Notes under the pieces: model-generated
Told to the model about the DNA's origin: nothing
Seen by the model: the letters and a program-made list of their open reading frames with translations, nothing else
Databases searched by the model: none
NCBI GenBank assembly: GCA_003645825.1
Contig: QNCQ01000021.1
Location: 1 to 13,523 of the forward strand
DNA length: 13,523 nucleotides
From: Fidelibacterota bacterium
Lineage (GTDB): Bacteria > Fidelibacterota > UBA2242 > B5-G15
Direction of reading: 5' to 3'
In this document: in pieces, positions 8,049 to 13,523 of the stretch
Layout of the letters: the number at the start of each line of letters is the position of its first letter
Numbering within the stretch: position 1 is the first letter of the stretch
Position numbers and translations under genes: made by a program

Positions 8049-10145
8049 TCAGTTACGCTTCCCATCTTCATCCACCATTTCATTTTTTTCTCTATAGCCC
8101 AGACTCTTCTGAACAGCGGAAACTATAGGACCAGATTTTAGCTCTTCCAGTCGTAGATAGATTCCTCCCAACTCGCTACAAATTTGCCTTACCAGCCCGA
8201 AAGTAACAAAGCCCTGCTCAGTATCAATAGCGATTGACTTGATATTTGCCGCTTTTATCTCACGGGCTACCTTCTTTGCCTCCTCGACAGGATCGTCACC
8301 ATCGAAACTAACATTTGCCCTCCCATCGGAAACTAAAACCAGAAGAGGGACAGCGTACTTGTCTTTTCTCAAGTGCTTCTTAATGGTATCCAGTCCCAGC
8401 TTAAGACCATGAGCCAAAGGTGTCCGTCCGCCAGTTGGAAGTTCGCTTAGCTGTTTTTGAGCCAGCTCCACACTATTAGTGAAAGGTAACACCAGTTCTG
8501 CTTTTTCTCCCCGGAAAACAACCATTCCCACTTGATCCCGCCGCTGATAGGCATCGAGTAAGAGTGATAGTACTGCTTCCTTGGTAGCTACCATTCTTTC
8601 TTCAGCAGCCATTGAGCCACTGGCATCAAGAATAAACATAATGAGATTGCCTATCTTCTTTTCCCGCACCTTTTCACGTAAGTCATACTTCTTTATGATC
8701 AGGGCATTTTGACTGGATGATTCTTTTTTTCTTCCAACCTGAAAAGGGGCTGCTGCTCGCAAAGTGGCATCAAATGCTAAATCGGTAATTTTTTCCCTGG
8801 GGATAAGGCTATCTACATAGCGTCCCGTCTTAGAGTTGGTTCTGCTCTTTGACCTTCGCCCTGTTTGACTGCGAAAGACCTGATCCGAAACCGGCGCAGC
8901 TATCCGTTTCACCTGGTATAGTAACTCAGCCTGGAAGACTCGTTCTTTTCCAGATTTCTCTCCTTCATCAGGTAAATCACCAGAATCTTTACCAGAGAAA
9001 GGAGTGCCGGAAGGAGCATCGTTGTCTGGAGAAATATCCGGTTTTTCTTTTTGCTTCTCTTGAGATTGGTTTTCTTCGTTTTGACTTTGACCTTGACTAC
9101 TTTTATCCTCCTGCCATTTTTGAATACTCTTTTCAATTTGCTCTTGGTTTAACTTCGGTTCTTGGAAAGGCTGGCGACGACGGCGATGAAGGAGAGCCAG
9201 CTCAGCCGCTTCCTTGACATCCTCTTTACACACCTCATCTCTTCCGTAATAAGCAGCGAGGGTAACAGCAGTTTTATACATTACAATATCGGCACGATGA
9301 CCATCAACACCAAAATCGATGCAAATTTGAGTAATGAGTTTTAACATTTCCTCTCCCAGATGCACTTTTGGGAGTAATTTTTTAGCTTTCTCAATTTGCT
9401 CTCGTAATCTTTTTTGTTCATCTTCCCAGGCAGCAATAAAGGATAGAGGATTTTTTTCAAAGGCTACGCGTTGTCTAACTATTTTTGCTCGATCTTCCTG
9501 GTCAGGGATGCCCTTAATATCCACTGCCAGGCCAAAACGATCTAAAAGCTGAGGGCGAAGTTCACCTTCTTCAGGATTCATAGTGCCCACCAAGATGAAC
9601 TGTGCCGGGTGGCTGAAAGATATTCCCTCTCGTTCCACATAGTTTACTCCCATAGCAGCCGCATCAAGCAATACATCTACCAAATGGTCATCTAAGAGAT
9701 TTACCTCATCAATATACAGGATACCTCGATTAGCGGCAGCAAGAAGCCCTGGCTCAAAATGCTTTTTTCCTGTCTTGATTGCTCTTTCGATATCAAGTGT
9801 ACCTACAACTCTATCCTCAGTAGCCCCTATTGGCAATTCTACAAGTGGTATCTGCCTTGTAGAGACACTGAGTTTTTCACCCTTAGCTATCCTCATAGCA
9901 CAGATATCACATAAGTTGTTCTCGTCGTGAGGGTTACAGTGAAAAGGACAATCAGCTACTACTTCAATTTGGGGAAGAAGATGAGTTAGAGCTCGCACAG
10001 CTATGGATTTAGCTGTTCCTTTCTCACCTCGAAGAAGAATCCCTCCAATCTTTGGGTTAATAGCGTTAAGGAGTAATCCCTTTTTCATCTTCTCCTGTCC
10101 CACAATAGCACTAAAAGGATAGATTAATCTATCTCGCTGGTGCAT
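8049..10145 (-). CDS. chlD: Fused ChlI-ChlD type chelatase subunit (AAA+ ATPase plus VWA domain)
   Basis: A 698-residue protein, the expected ATP-driven motor for CobN, replacing CobS/CobT. ATG at 10145 is chosen because GGAGG stands six bases before it; a TTG five codons upstream would lack this site. Residues 1-320 are the ChlI-like AAA+ part: Walker A GEKGTAKS (40-47), four cysteines C66, C70, C79, C82 in a CPFHC...LCDIC cluster common in this subfamily, Walker B ILYIDE (142-147), sensor GTMNPEEGELRP (187-198) and an arginine-bearing LLDRFG (200-205). Residues 330-405 are a Gln/Glu/Lys/Asp-rich, Pro-containing flexible linker like that of ChlD. Residues 500-685 are a VWA (integrin I) domain with the MIDAS motif DASGS (507-511), TGGRTPL (571-577) and SDGRAN (606-611). 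No signal peptide. It starts 30 bases after the upstream binding-protein gene. The partner could in principle be ChlH/BchH, but cobN in the same operon makes cobalt chelatase the natural reading. Confidence 0.9.
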   Translation of the reverse strand: MHQRDRLIYPFSAIVGQEKMKKGLLLNAINPKIGGILLRGEKGTAKSIAVRALTHLLPQIEVVADCPFHCNPHDENNLCDICAMRIAKGEKLSVSTRQIPLVELPIGATEDRVVGTLDIERAIKTGKKHFEPGLLAAANRGILYIDEVNLLDDHLVDVLLDAAAMGVNYVEREGISFSHPAQFILVGTMNPEEGELRPQLLDRFGLAVDIKGIPDQEDRAKIVRQRVAFEKNPLSFIAAWEDEQKRLREQIEKAKKLLPKVHLGEEMLKLITQICIDFGVDGHRADIVMYKTAVTLAAYYGRDEVCKEDVKEAAELALLHRRRRQPFQEPKLNQEQIEKSIQKWQEDKSSQGQSQNEENQSQEKQKEKPDISPDNDAPSGTPFSGKDSGDLPDEGEKSGKERVFQAELLYQVKRIAAPVSDQVFRSQTGRRSKSRTNSKTGRYVDSLIPREKITDLAFDATLRAAAPFQVGRKKESSSQNALIIKKYDLREKVREKKIGNLIMFILDASGSMAAEERMVATKEAVLSLLLDAYQRRDQVGMVVFRGEKAELVLPFTNSVELAQKQLSELPTGGRTPLAHGLKLGLDTIKKHLRKDKYAVPLLVLVSDGRANVSFDGDDPVEEAKKVAREIKAANIKSIAIDTEQGFVTFGLVRQICSELGGIYLRLEELKSGPIVSAVQKSLGYREKNEMVDEDGKRN

Positions 10146-10175
10146 TAAGTACCTCCACAACTAAAAATTTTAAGT

Positions 10176-11225
10176 TTACTGTTCTGGATAGACCCATGTT
10201 CTCTCTAATTCGATCCCGTAGAATTTCTGAAGCATCTCCTTATGGACAGCCTCAGGACCGATGTCTTTAAAAAGCTCAGGATGAAACCACTTGGCATAAT
10301 AGAGGAACCCAATTATTGAACGGGGACCAGTTATAAGTCTTGTATCAATAATATAGACCTTTCCTTCTTTTACCGCTTTTGTTTCTCTCAAACCGGGTTC
10401 ATTCATTATCTCATCTCGAATCTTTTTCATTTCTTCAGGAGAGGGAACTTTAGCTGATTCTCGTGCTTTCAGATAACTATATACGATGATATCGGGATTT
10501 CTTTCCAACACCCACTCCGCACTCACACGGGGAACTTTTACTGGCTCACCAGCGGCGATATTTATTCCTCCGGCGGCAGTTATGCGGCGATGCCCGGCAG
10601 TGTCAGCATTAACAGTCCAATACATATGTCCCATACTCTGAAAGAAGACTGAGGGTTTCTCCTCCGGTTTTAACTTCCTGGTACGTTCCTGGATAAGATT
10701 CGCATAATTCTCTATGAATCCTGCCAGCTCCTCAGCTTTCTCTTTTTTATCCAGAATTAATCCCATTTTCTTTATCATAGGGAGTACAGTATCCAGTTCA
10801 ATGCTCCAGAATTGAACCACGGGTATACCGGCCATCTCTATTTTGTCTCTTATTTCCTTCTTAAATAAGACCGTTCTGGTAATTACTATATCTGGTTTTT
10901 GTTCAAGTAACAGCTCTAAATTAACTGTTCGAAAGGGACCCACACTGAGCCTTTCTTTAAGAGAAAGAGGAAAATTACAGTCATTACTACGAGCAACAAT
11001 CTTATCCTCGTCTCCCAAGGCACAAATTACCTCTGCCGCAGCTGGAACGAGACAGGCAATTCTTTCTGGGGGAGAAGGTACTTCCACGTATCTTCCCATT
11101 TCATCGATGATAGTTATTGTTTCCTTCTCCTGTGTAGCTGCAGAAATGGATGCAACTTCTCCCATCCATCCAACAAAAGTTAAGGCAAGAAAACAGACAG
11201 CTAACCCTACTAACATTTTTCTCAT
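10176..11225 (-). CDS. Second BtuF/FepB-type substrate-binding protein
   Basis: A 349-residue exported solute-binding protein. The N-terminal 30 residues are a Sec signal with likely cleavage near SISA; there is no lipobox. The mature part follows the same plan as its paralogue at 6849-7907: ITIIDEMGRYVEVPSPPERI, AAAEVICALGDEDKIVARS, KPDIVITRTV, a long connecting helix, NPDIIVYSYL, IRDEIMNEPGLRETKAVKEG, KVYIIDTR and YAKWFHPELF. ATG at 11225 has AGGAG about ten bases upstream, slightly long. A nearby ATG at 11216 is an alternative. It has no permease of its own in the window, so it may feed the same BtuCD-like importer with a different ligand or act as a receptor. The differing pocket residues (RSND here, RSMR in the other) argue against a simple duplicate. 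Ligand unknown. Confidence 0.85.
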   Translation of the reverse strand: MRKMLVGLAVCFLALTFVGWMGEVASISAATQEKETITIIDEMGRYVEVPSPPERIACLVPAAAEVICALGDEDKIVARSNDCNFPLSLKERLSVGPFRTVNLELLLEQKPDIVITRTVLFKKEIRDKIEMAGIPVVQFWSIELDTVLPMIKKMGLILDKKEKAEELAGFIENYANLIQERTRKLKPEEKPSVFFQSMGHMYWTVNADTAGHRRITAAGGINIAAGEPVKVPRVSAEWVLERNPDIIVYSYLKARESAKVPSPEEMKKIRDEIMNEPGLRETKAVKEGKVYIIDTRLITGPRSIIGFLYYAKWFHPELFKDIGPEAVHKEMLQKFYGIELERTWVYPEQ

Positions 11226-11227
11226 TT

Positions 11228-11353
11228 TTAATTATCTCCTTTTTTAATTTTTTTCTCTTTTCTGTTATTACGAGGTTGTTGAAAATAACCGCAGCAATTC
11301 CTCCAGATCGCGGAGCCTGTTATGCTGGATGAAAATCTTGACGATATCATCAT
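11228..11353 (-). CDS. Possible 41-residue ORF with a very strong ribosome binding site
   Basis: ATG at 11353 lies five bases after GGAGG in AAGGAGGTG (11357-11365), the best Shine-Dalgarno match in the region, which shows that ribosomes probably start here. The frame ends with TAA at 11230-11228, two bases before the ATG of the binding-protein gene and inside its leader, an arrangement suited to translational coupling. The predicted peptide (MMISSRFSSSITGSAIWRNC and onward, ending in a Lys-rich tail) has no recognisable family and a composition that looks random. The overlapping frame one base off looks much more protein-like, so this may be a small gene with a one-base deletion just after its start codon, or a leader peptide. 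Confidence 0.3.
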   Translation of the reverse strand: MMISSRFSSSITGSAIWRNCCGYFQQPRNNRKEKKIKKGDN

Positions 11354-11402
11354 TTACACCTCCTTCCAGACTTATTTTGAGTTTTCTCTTCAGTCTTTTG
11401 AT
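11268..11402 (-). other. Open -1 frame extension after an A7 slippery heptamer at the permease 3' end
   Basis: Near its end the permease reads ATA AAA AAA TCA, a canonical in-phase A_AAA_AAA heptamer (11402-11408), ten bases before its TGA. A shift to the -1 frame continues for 44 codons to TAA at 11270-11268. The encoded sequence is protein-like: a basic stretch IKRLKRKLKI, then NDDIVKIFIQHNRLRDLEEL and a short tail, predicted amphipathic helix. Upstream pairing to the SD-like element at 11357-11365 could instead start a separate small protein if one base were added after its ATG. Programmed frameshift, slippage, broken small gene and chance are all possible. Confidence 0.3.
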
Positions 11403-12127
11403 TTTTTTATCACACGCACAGCTATAATAAAACTAATGCAGGCAAAAGCTACCATGTAAAAAAGTGAATAGTAGGGAAACGGGTAACCCAAAACTGAGGC
11501 CCTTATAGCTCTAGTTGAATGTGTCAATGGTAGAAGATATACAATTTGTCTTACCCAAAAAGGGTAATGTTTTAAAGGGAAAAAGGTTCCACAGAGAAAA
11601 GCCATTGGAGTGATTACAAAATTATTTAACATTCCCTGGTCAGCGTGAGCTTTTACGACCATTGAGGTGATAATTGCCATTGAGGAAAAAATAAATGCAT
11701 TAAGTGAAACAGATAAGATGAAGAGTATATTATTTATAGGAATAACCACTCTGAAAATCAGAGAAATCACCATAATTACCAGAGTAGCCAGCCACCCCCG
11801 GATCATTCCACTAATTACTTCACCCATGGTATAAGATAAATCTGTAATAGGAGTGGATTGGATTTCATCGAATGTTTTCCAGTAAAATCTGGATATATTT
11901 ATCTCAGTTGATAAGGCAAAACTCTGCCGCATACTGCTCGTAGCAATTAATCCTGGTAAGATAAAAACAACGTAAGGTAATCCTTTGATACTGAGTTTAT
12001 CTCTAAGACCCCATCCAAATGTAATCAGAAATAGAAGAGGTGATACGGAAAAGGAAAGGAGTTGTTTAATAAATCTTCTCTTCAGAATGAGTATTTCACG
12101 AAATACAATGGCTATCAGTGGTTTCAT
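11390..12127 (-). CDS. ABC-2 type exporter permease (DrrB/NodJ-like)
   Basis: A 245-residue membrane protein with about six hydrophobic segments, matching the ABC2_membrane family in length and layout. After an amphipathic start (VFREILILKRRF) come TM1 (LLFLITFGWGL), TM2 (VVFILPGLIATSSM), two central segments, TM5 beginning TPMAFLCGTFFPL and the last helix ending in a basic tail. The GTFFPLKHYPFWVRQIVYLL and LPLTHSTRAIR motifs are typical of the DrrB/NodJ group. It begins six bases after the ATPase stop with only a weak AAAGAG site, suggesting coupled translation. With the ATPase it should form an exporter; substrates in the family range from antibiotics and polysaccharides to lipids, and none is identifiable here. 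Base composition appears more AT-rich than the chelatase and importer genes. An A7 run close to its stop allows a possible frameshifted longer product. Confidence 0.87.
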   Translation of the reverse strand: MKPLIAIVFREILILKRRFIKQLLSFSVSPLLFLITFGWGLRDKLSIKGLPYVVFILPGLIATSSMRQSFALSTEINISRFYWKTFDEIQSTPITDLSYTMGEVISGMIRGWLATLVIMVISLIFRVVIPINNILFILSVSLNAFIFSSMAIITSMVVKAHADQGMLNNFVITPMAFLCGTFFPLKHYPFWVRQIVYLLPLTHSTRAIRASVLGYPFPYYSLFYMVAFACISFIIAVRVIKKSKD

Positions 12128-12133
12128 TTTTCT

Positions 12134-12994
12134 TTATTGTTCTCTTTGATCCGATTTCGGATTAACTCTTTTACCTGTTAATTTTATGAACACATCCTCT
12201 AAATTTGTTGTACGTACTATTGCATTTTTATCTATCCCGGAGAGAAACTTAGCTGCATCTTCTCTGGTGTTGAAGAATTCAATCCTTGGACCCTGGAAGT
12301 CCTCTATATCTACGGCTACTTTTCCAAAATTGTTTATTAACTCTACAGGAGAACCTAATGCTATTAACTTCCCCTTGTCTATTATCCCCACTCTGTCCGA
12401 CAGATACTCTGCTTCTTCTATATAATGGGTGGTAAAAAAAACGGTACTGCCTTCATTTCTTATTCTTTTTATTAATCTCCATATTTTTCTTCTTGTGTAG
12501 ACATCCAGACCCGTTGTTGGCTCATCCATAATTAATAAATTGGGACTGTGCAAAAGAGCACGGGCTATGATAAGTCGTCGACGCATCCCACCAGAATATT
12601 TACCTGCAGGTCTATTTATGTCTTTTTTTAAATCTATAAGCTCAAGCAACTCCTCTGTTTTTCGCTTTATCTCGCTAATTTTCATCTTAAATAGTAGTCC
12701 ATGAACAATTAAATTCTCAAAACCGGTAAGTTCCGGGTCAATGTTATGTGTCTGATGTATAACCCCTATCTCTTTTTTTACCCGTATAGGATTTTTCACC
12801 ACATCATATCCGTTGATATACACATGGCCAGAAGTCGGTAGAGTTAAGGTCGATAATATCCTTATGGTGGTTGTCTTACCGGCACCGTTAGGTCCTAAAA
12901 ATCCAAAGATTTCCTGCTTTTTAATCTCCAAGTTAAGATTGTTAACAGCTATTATATTTCGGTATCTTTTAGTAAGATTTTTTATTTTAACCAT
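12134..12994 (-). CDS. ABC-2 type exporter ATPase (DrrA/NodI-like)
   Basis: A 286-residue cytoplasmic ATPase. Motifs: Walker A GPNGAGKT (34-41), Q-loop Gln81, signature YSGGMRR (133-139), Walker B LLIMDEPTTGLD (153-164), H-loop His190. The C-terminal extension ends in TTNLEDVFIKLTGKRV, the DrrA/CcmA-type regulatory tail, which separates it from importer ATPases. It is the first gene behind the cobalamin riboswitch and terminator. The start at 12994 has its nearest GGAG 17 bases upstream, unusually far, with TGCCGGCA, an 8-base palindrome, in between; no in-frame alternative start exists upstream because of a TAA. The position implies B12 represses this exporter, which is atypical for the family. 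Function could be export of a corrinoid-related compound, or the pair could have been inserted behind the riboswitch. Confidence 0.9.
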   Translation of the reverse strand: MVKIKNLTKRYRNIIAVNNLNLEIKKQEIFGFLGPNGAGKTTTIRILSTLTLPTSGHVYINGYDVVKNPIRVKKEIGVIHQTHNIDPELTGFENLIVHGLLFKMKISEIKRKTEELLELIDLKKDINRPAGKYSGGMRRRLIIARALLHSPNLLIMDEPTTGLDVYTRRKIWRLIKRIRNEGSTVFFTTHYIEEAEYLSDRVGIIDKGKLIALGSPVELINNFGKVAVDIEDFQGPRIEFFNTREDAAKFLSGIDKNAIVRTTNLEDVFIKLTGKRVNPKSDQREQ

Positions 12995-13051
12995 TGTCTG
13001 CCGGCAAAATGCTCCTTATTCTTGCGTAATACCCATCAAAGTAAATCTTAT

Positions 13052-13106
13052 AAAAAAAGGGGAATCTCCAAATCAATTTTTGTTGATTTGGAGATTCCCC
13101 TTTTTT
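13052..13106 (-). terminator. Riboswitch-linked intrinsic terminator (attenuator)
   Basis: A perfect 18-bp stem (13059-13076 with 13083-13100) closes on a six-base loop. On the minus strand it is followed by seven U (13052-13058), and on the plus strand by six T (13101-13106), so it can act in both directions. It lies 49 bases after the aptamer and 57 bases before the exporter ATPase start. This is where an expression platform is expected, so B12-bound aptamer would favour premature termination. Confidence 0.88.
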
Positions 13107-13122
13107 ATCCCCAAAACAAATT

Positions 13123-13149
13123 TCTCACCTATAACCGCGTAAGGTGAGA
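13123..13149 (-). promoter_or_regulatory. Linker hairpin between aptamer and terminator
   Basis: An 8-bp perfect stem, TCTCACCT with AGGTGAGA (13123-13130 and 13142-13149), encloses an 11-base loop. There is no U run. It sits exactly between the aptamer P1 and the terminator and may take part in the switching between terminator and read-through folds or act as a spacer. AATCTC in its 5' arm can also pair with GAGATT in the terminator 3' arm, a possible weak competing pairing. Confidence 0.5.
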
Positions 13150-13155
13150 TTTCTA

Positions 13156-13324
13156 TCTTTTAGGCAGGTCTTCTGGCTCCCGGATCATTCTACTCGCTAT
13201 GCCTTCCCATTCCGATAAATCGGAACAGTGGCTTTTTATAGCTTTCGTCCCCGGTTACAGCGGCGGGTCCACTCCTGAATTACACAGGATTCCCTTTTAA
13301 TCCTCTTTCGAGGAACCTAAAAGA
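13156..13324 (-). ncRNA. Cobalamin riboswitch aptamer
   Basis: Read on the minus strand, a 9-bp P1 (TCTTTTAGG at 13316-13324 with CCTAAAAGA at 13156-13164) encloses all conserved cobalamin elements. These are the AGGGAATCCTGTG region, CCCGCCGCTGTAA (complement of 13255-13267), the GCCACTG box (13226-13232), a small CCGAT/ATCGG hairpin, GGGAAGGC (13201-13208), and the closing GATCCGGGAGCCAGAAGACCTGCC segment. It binds adenosylcobalamin or related corrinoids and lowers expression of genes downstream, here first the ABC-2 exporter and possibly the whole operon to cbiZ. Confidence 0.95.
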
Positions 13325-13365
13325 ATATATATCAATGACAAAAAGCTTCAGCTTAGCGTGTTGCC

Positions 13366-13393
13366 ATTATAGCACACTTTATTTTTTTGTCAA
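13366..13393 (-). promoter_or_regulatory. Consensus sigma-70-type promoter for the riboswitch leader
   Basis: TTGACA (13388-13393) and TATAAT (13366-13371) are both perfect consensus hexamers, spaced by 16 bases. Transcription should start near 13359, about 35 bases before the aptamer P1. Such a strong promoter suits a leader controlled by attenuation rather than by initiation. It overlaps the stop of the possible upstream gene remnant. Confidence 0.9.
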
Positions 13394-13522
13394 CAATCTG
13401 TCTCCAGTTTCCTGAAATTTTTTATTGACAGTCTTTTGAGATGGAAATATCCCAATGAGAATCAGATCTTTGGGTAAAAATCCCGGAGCATAAGCTAATT
13501 TTTGAAAAGAAATTTTGCAAGA
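13379..13522 (-). CDS. Possible 3' end of an upstream gene (47 codons, uncertain)
   Basis: One frame is open from the right edge to TAA at 13381-13379, ending inside the promoter spacer. It includes KLAYAPGFLPKDLILIGIFP and a basic tail, which looks protein-like, but 47 open codons in AT-rich DNA is not strong evidence and another frame here is also open for 33 codons. No family recognised. If real, the gene lies on the same strand and ends just before the riboswitch promoter. The rest of 13394-13523 shows no other feature. Confidence 0.25.
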   Translation of the reverse strand, partial: SCKISFQKLAYAPGFLPKDLILIGIFPSQKTVNKKFQETGDRLLTKK

Positions 13523-13523
13523 A

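Noticed and set aside
8011..8051. Selenocysteine read-through of the chelatase gene TGA
   Set aside because: No SECIS-like hairpin is evident directly after the TGA, the VWA domain is complete before it, and the same-frame continuation is expected one time in three by chance.
8909..9136. 75-codon Lys-rich minus-strand frame inside the chelatase linker
   Set aside because: It arises from the low-complexity Gln/Lys/Glu-rich linker of the ChlD-like gene in another frame; the real frame continues into a VWA domain.
13052..13106. Terminator belonging only to a plus-strand gene
   Set aside because: It can terminate both ways, but no plus-strand gene ends there, and its place after the riboswitch aptamer fits attenuation of the minus-strand operon.
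1..13523. CRISPR arrays, tRNA or rRNA genes, insertion sequences
   Set aside because: No spaced direct repeats, cloverleaf-type sequences, rRNA-like blocks, transposase motifs or IS-type terminal inverted repeats were noticed on either strand.

Overview
The window reads as part of an anaerobic bacterial genome of low to moderate GC content. Every supported gene lies on the minus strand, so the operon runs from right to left. Strong AAGGAGG-type ribosome binding sites, a consensus TTGACA/TATAAT promoter, a cobalamin riboswitch with an intrinsic terminator, CbiZ and an oxygen-independent corrinoid gene set fit an anaerobe such as a Dehalococcoidia-like Chloroflexota, Atribacterota or Firmicutes relative. 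The sequence does not settle which. There are no rRNA, tRNA, IS or CRISPR features.

Right end (13523 to about 12995): the possible 3' end of an upstream gene, then a perfect sigma-70-like promoter, a cobalamin riboswitch aptamer closed by a 9-bp P1, a small hairpin and an 18-bp terminator. This is a transcription-attenuation control region expected to switch off the genes to its left when B12 is plentiful.

Next come an ABC-2 (DrrAB/NodIJ-like) exporter ATPase and permease. A short intergenic stretch follows with competing small reading frames and an in-phase A7 slippery heptamer. Then come a first BtuF/FepB-type solute-binding protein, a fused ChlI-ChlD (AAA+ plus VWA) chelatase subunit, a second solute-binding protein, a FecCD-type permease and its ATPase (BtuFCD-like importer). 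The cluster ends with a full-length CobN-type chelatase subunit, a lipoprotein with a sulfite-oxidase-like (SUOX) domain, and the N-terminal 174 residues of CbiZ, an adenosylcobinamide amidohydrolase cut by the left edge.

Taken together this is a B12-responsive corrinoid cluster. The importer brings corrinoids (or another tetrapyrrole or cobalt chelate) across the membrane. CbiZ trims imported cobinamides or foreign cobamides to cobyric acid for rebuilding. CobN plus ChlID form an ATP-driven metal chelatase. The unusual points are a chelatase embedded in a salvage/transport cluster with no corrin-ring synthesis gene in view, two different binding proteins for one permease, an exporter as the first pair behind the riboswitch, and a SUOX-like lipoprotein between cobN and cbiZ. 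Whether the chelatase inserts cobalt or handles metal in imported tetrapyrroles is the main open question.
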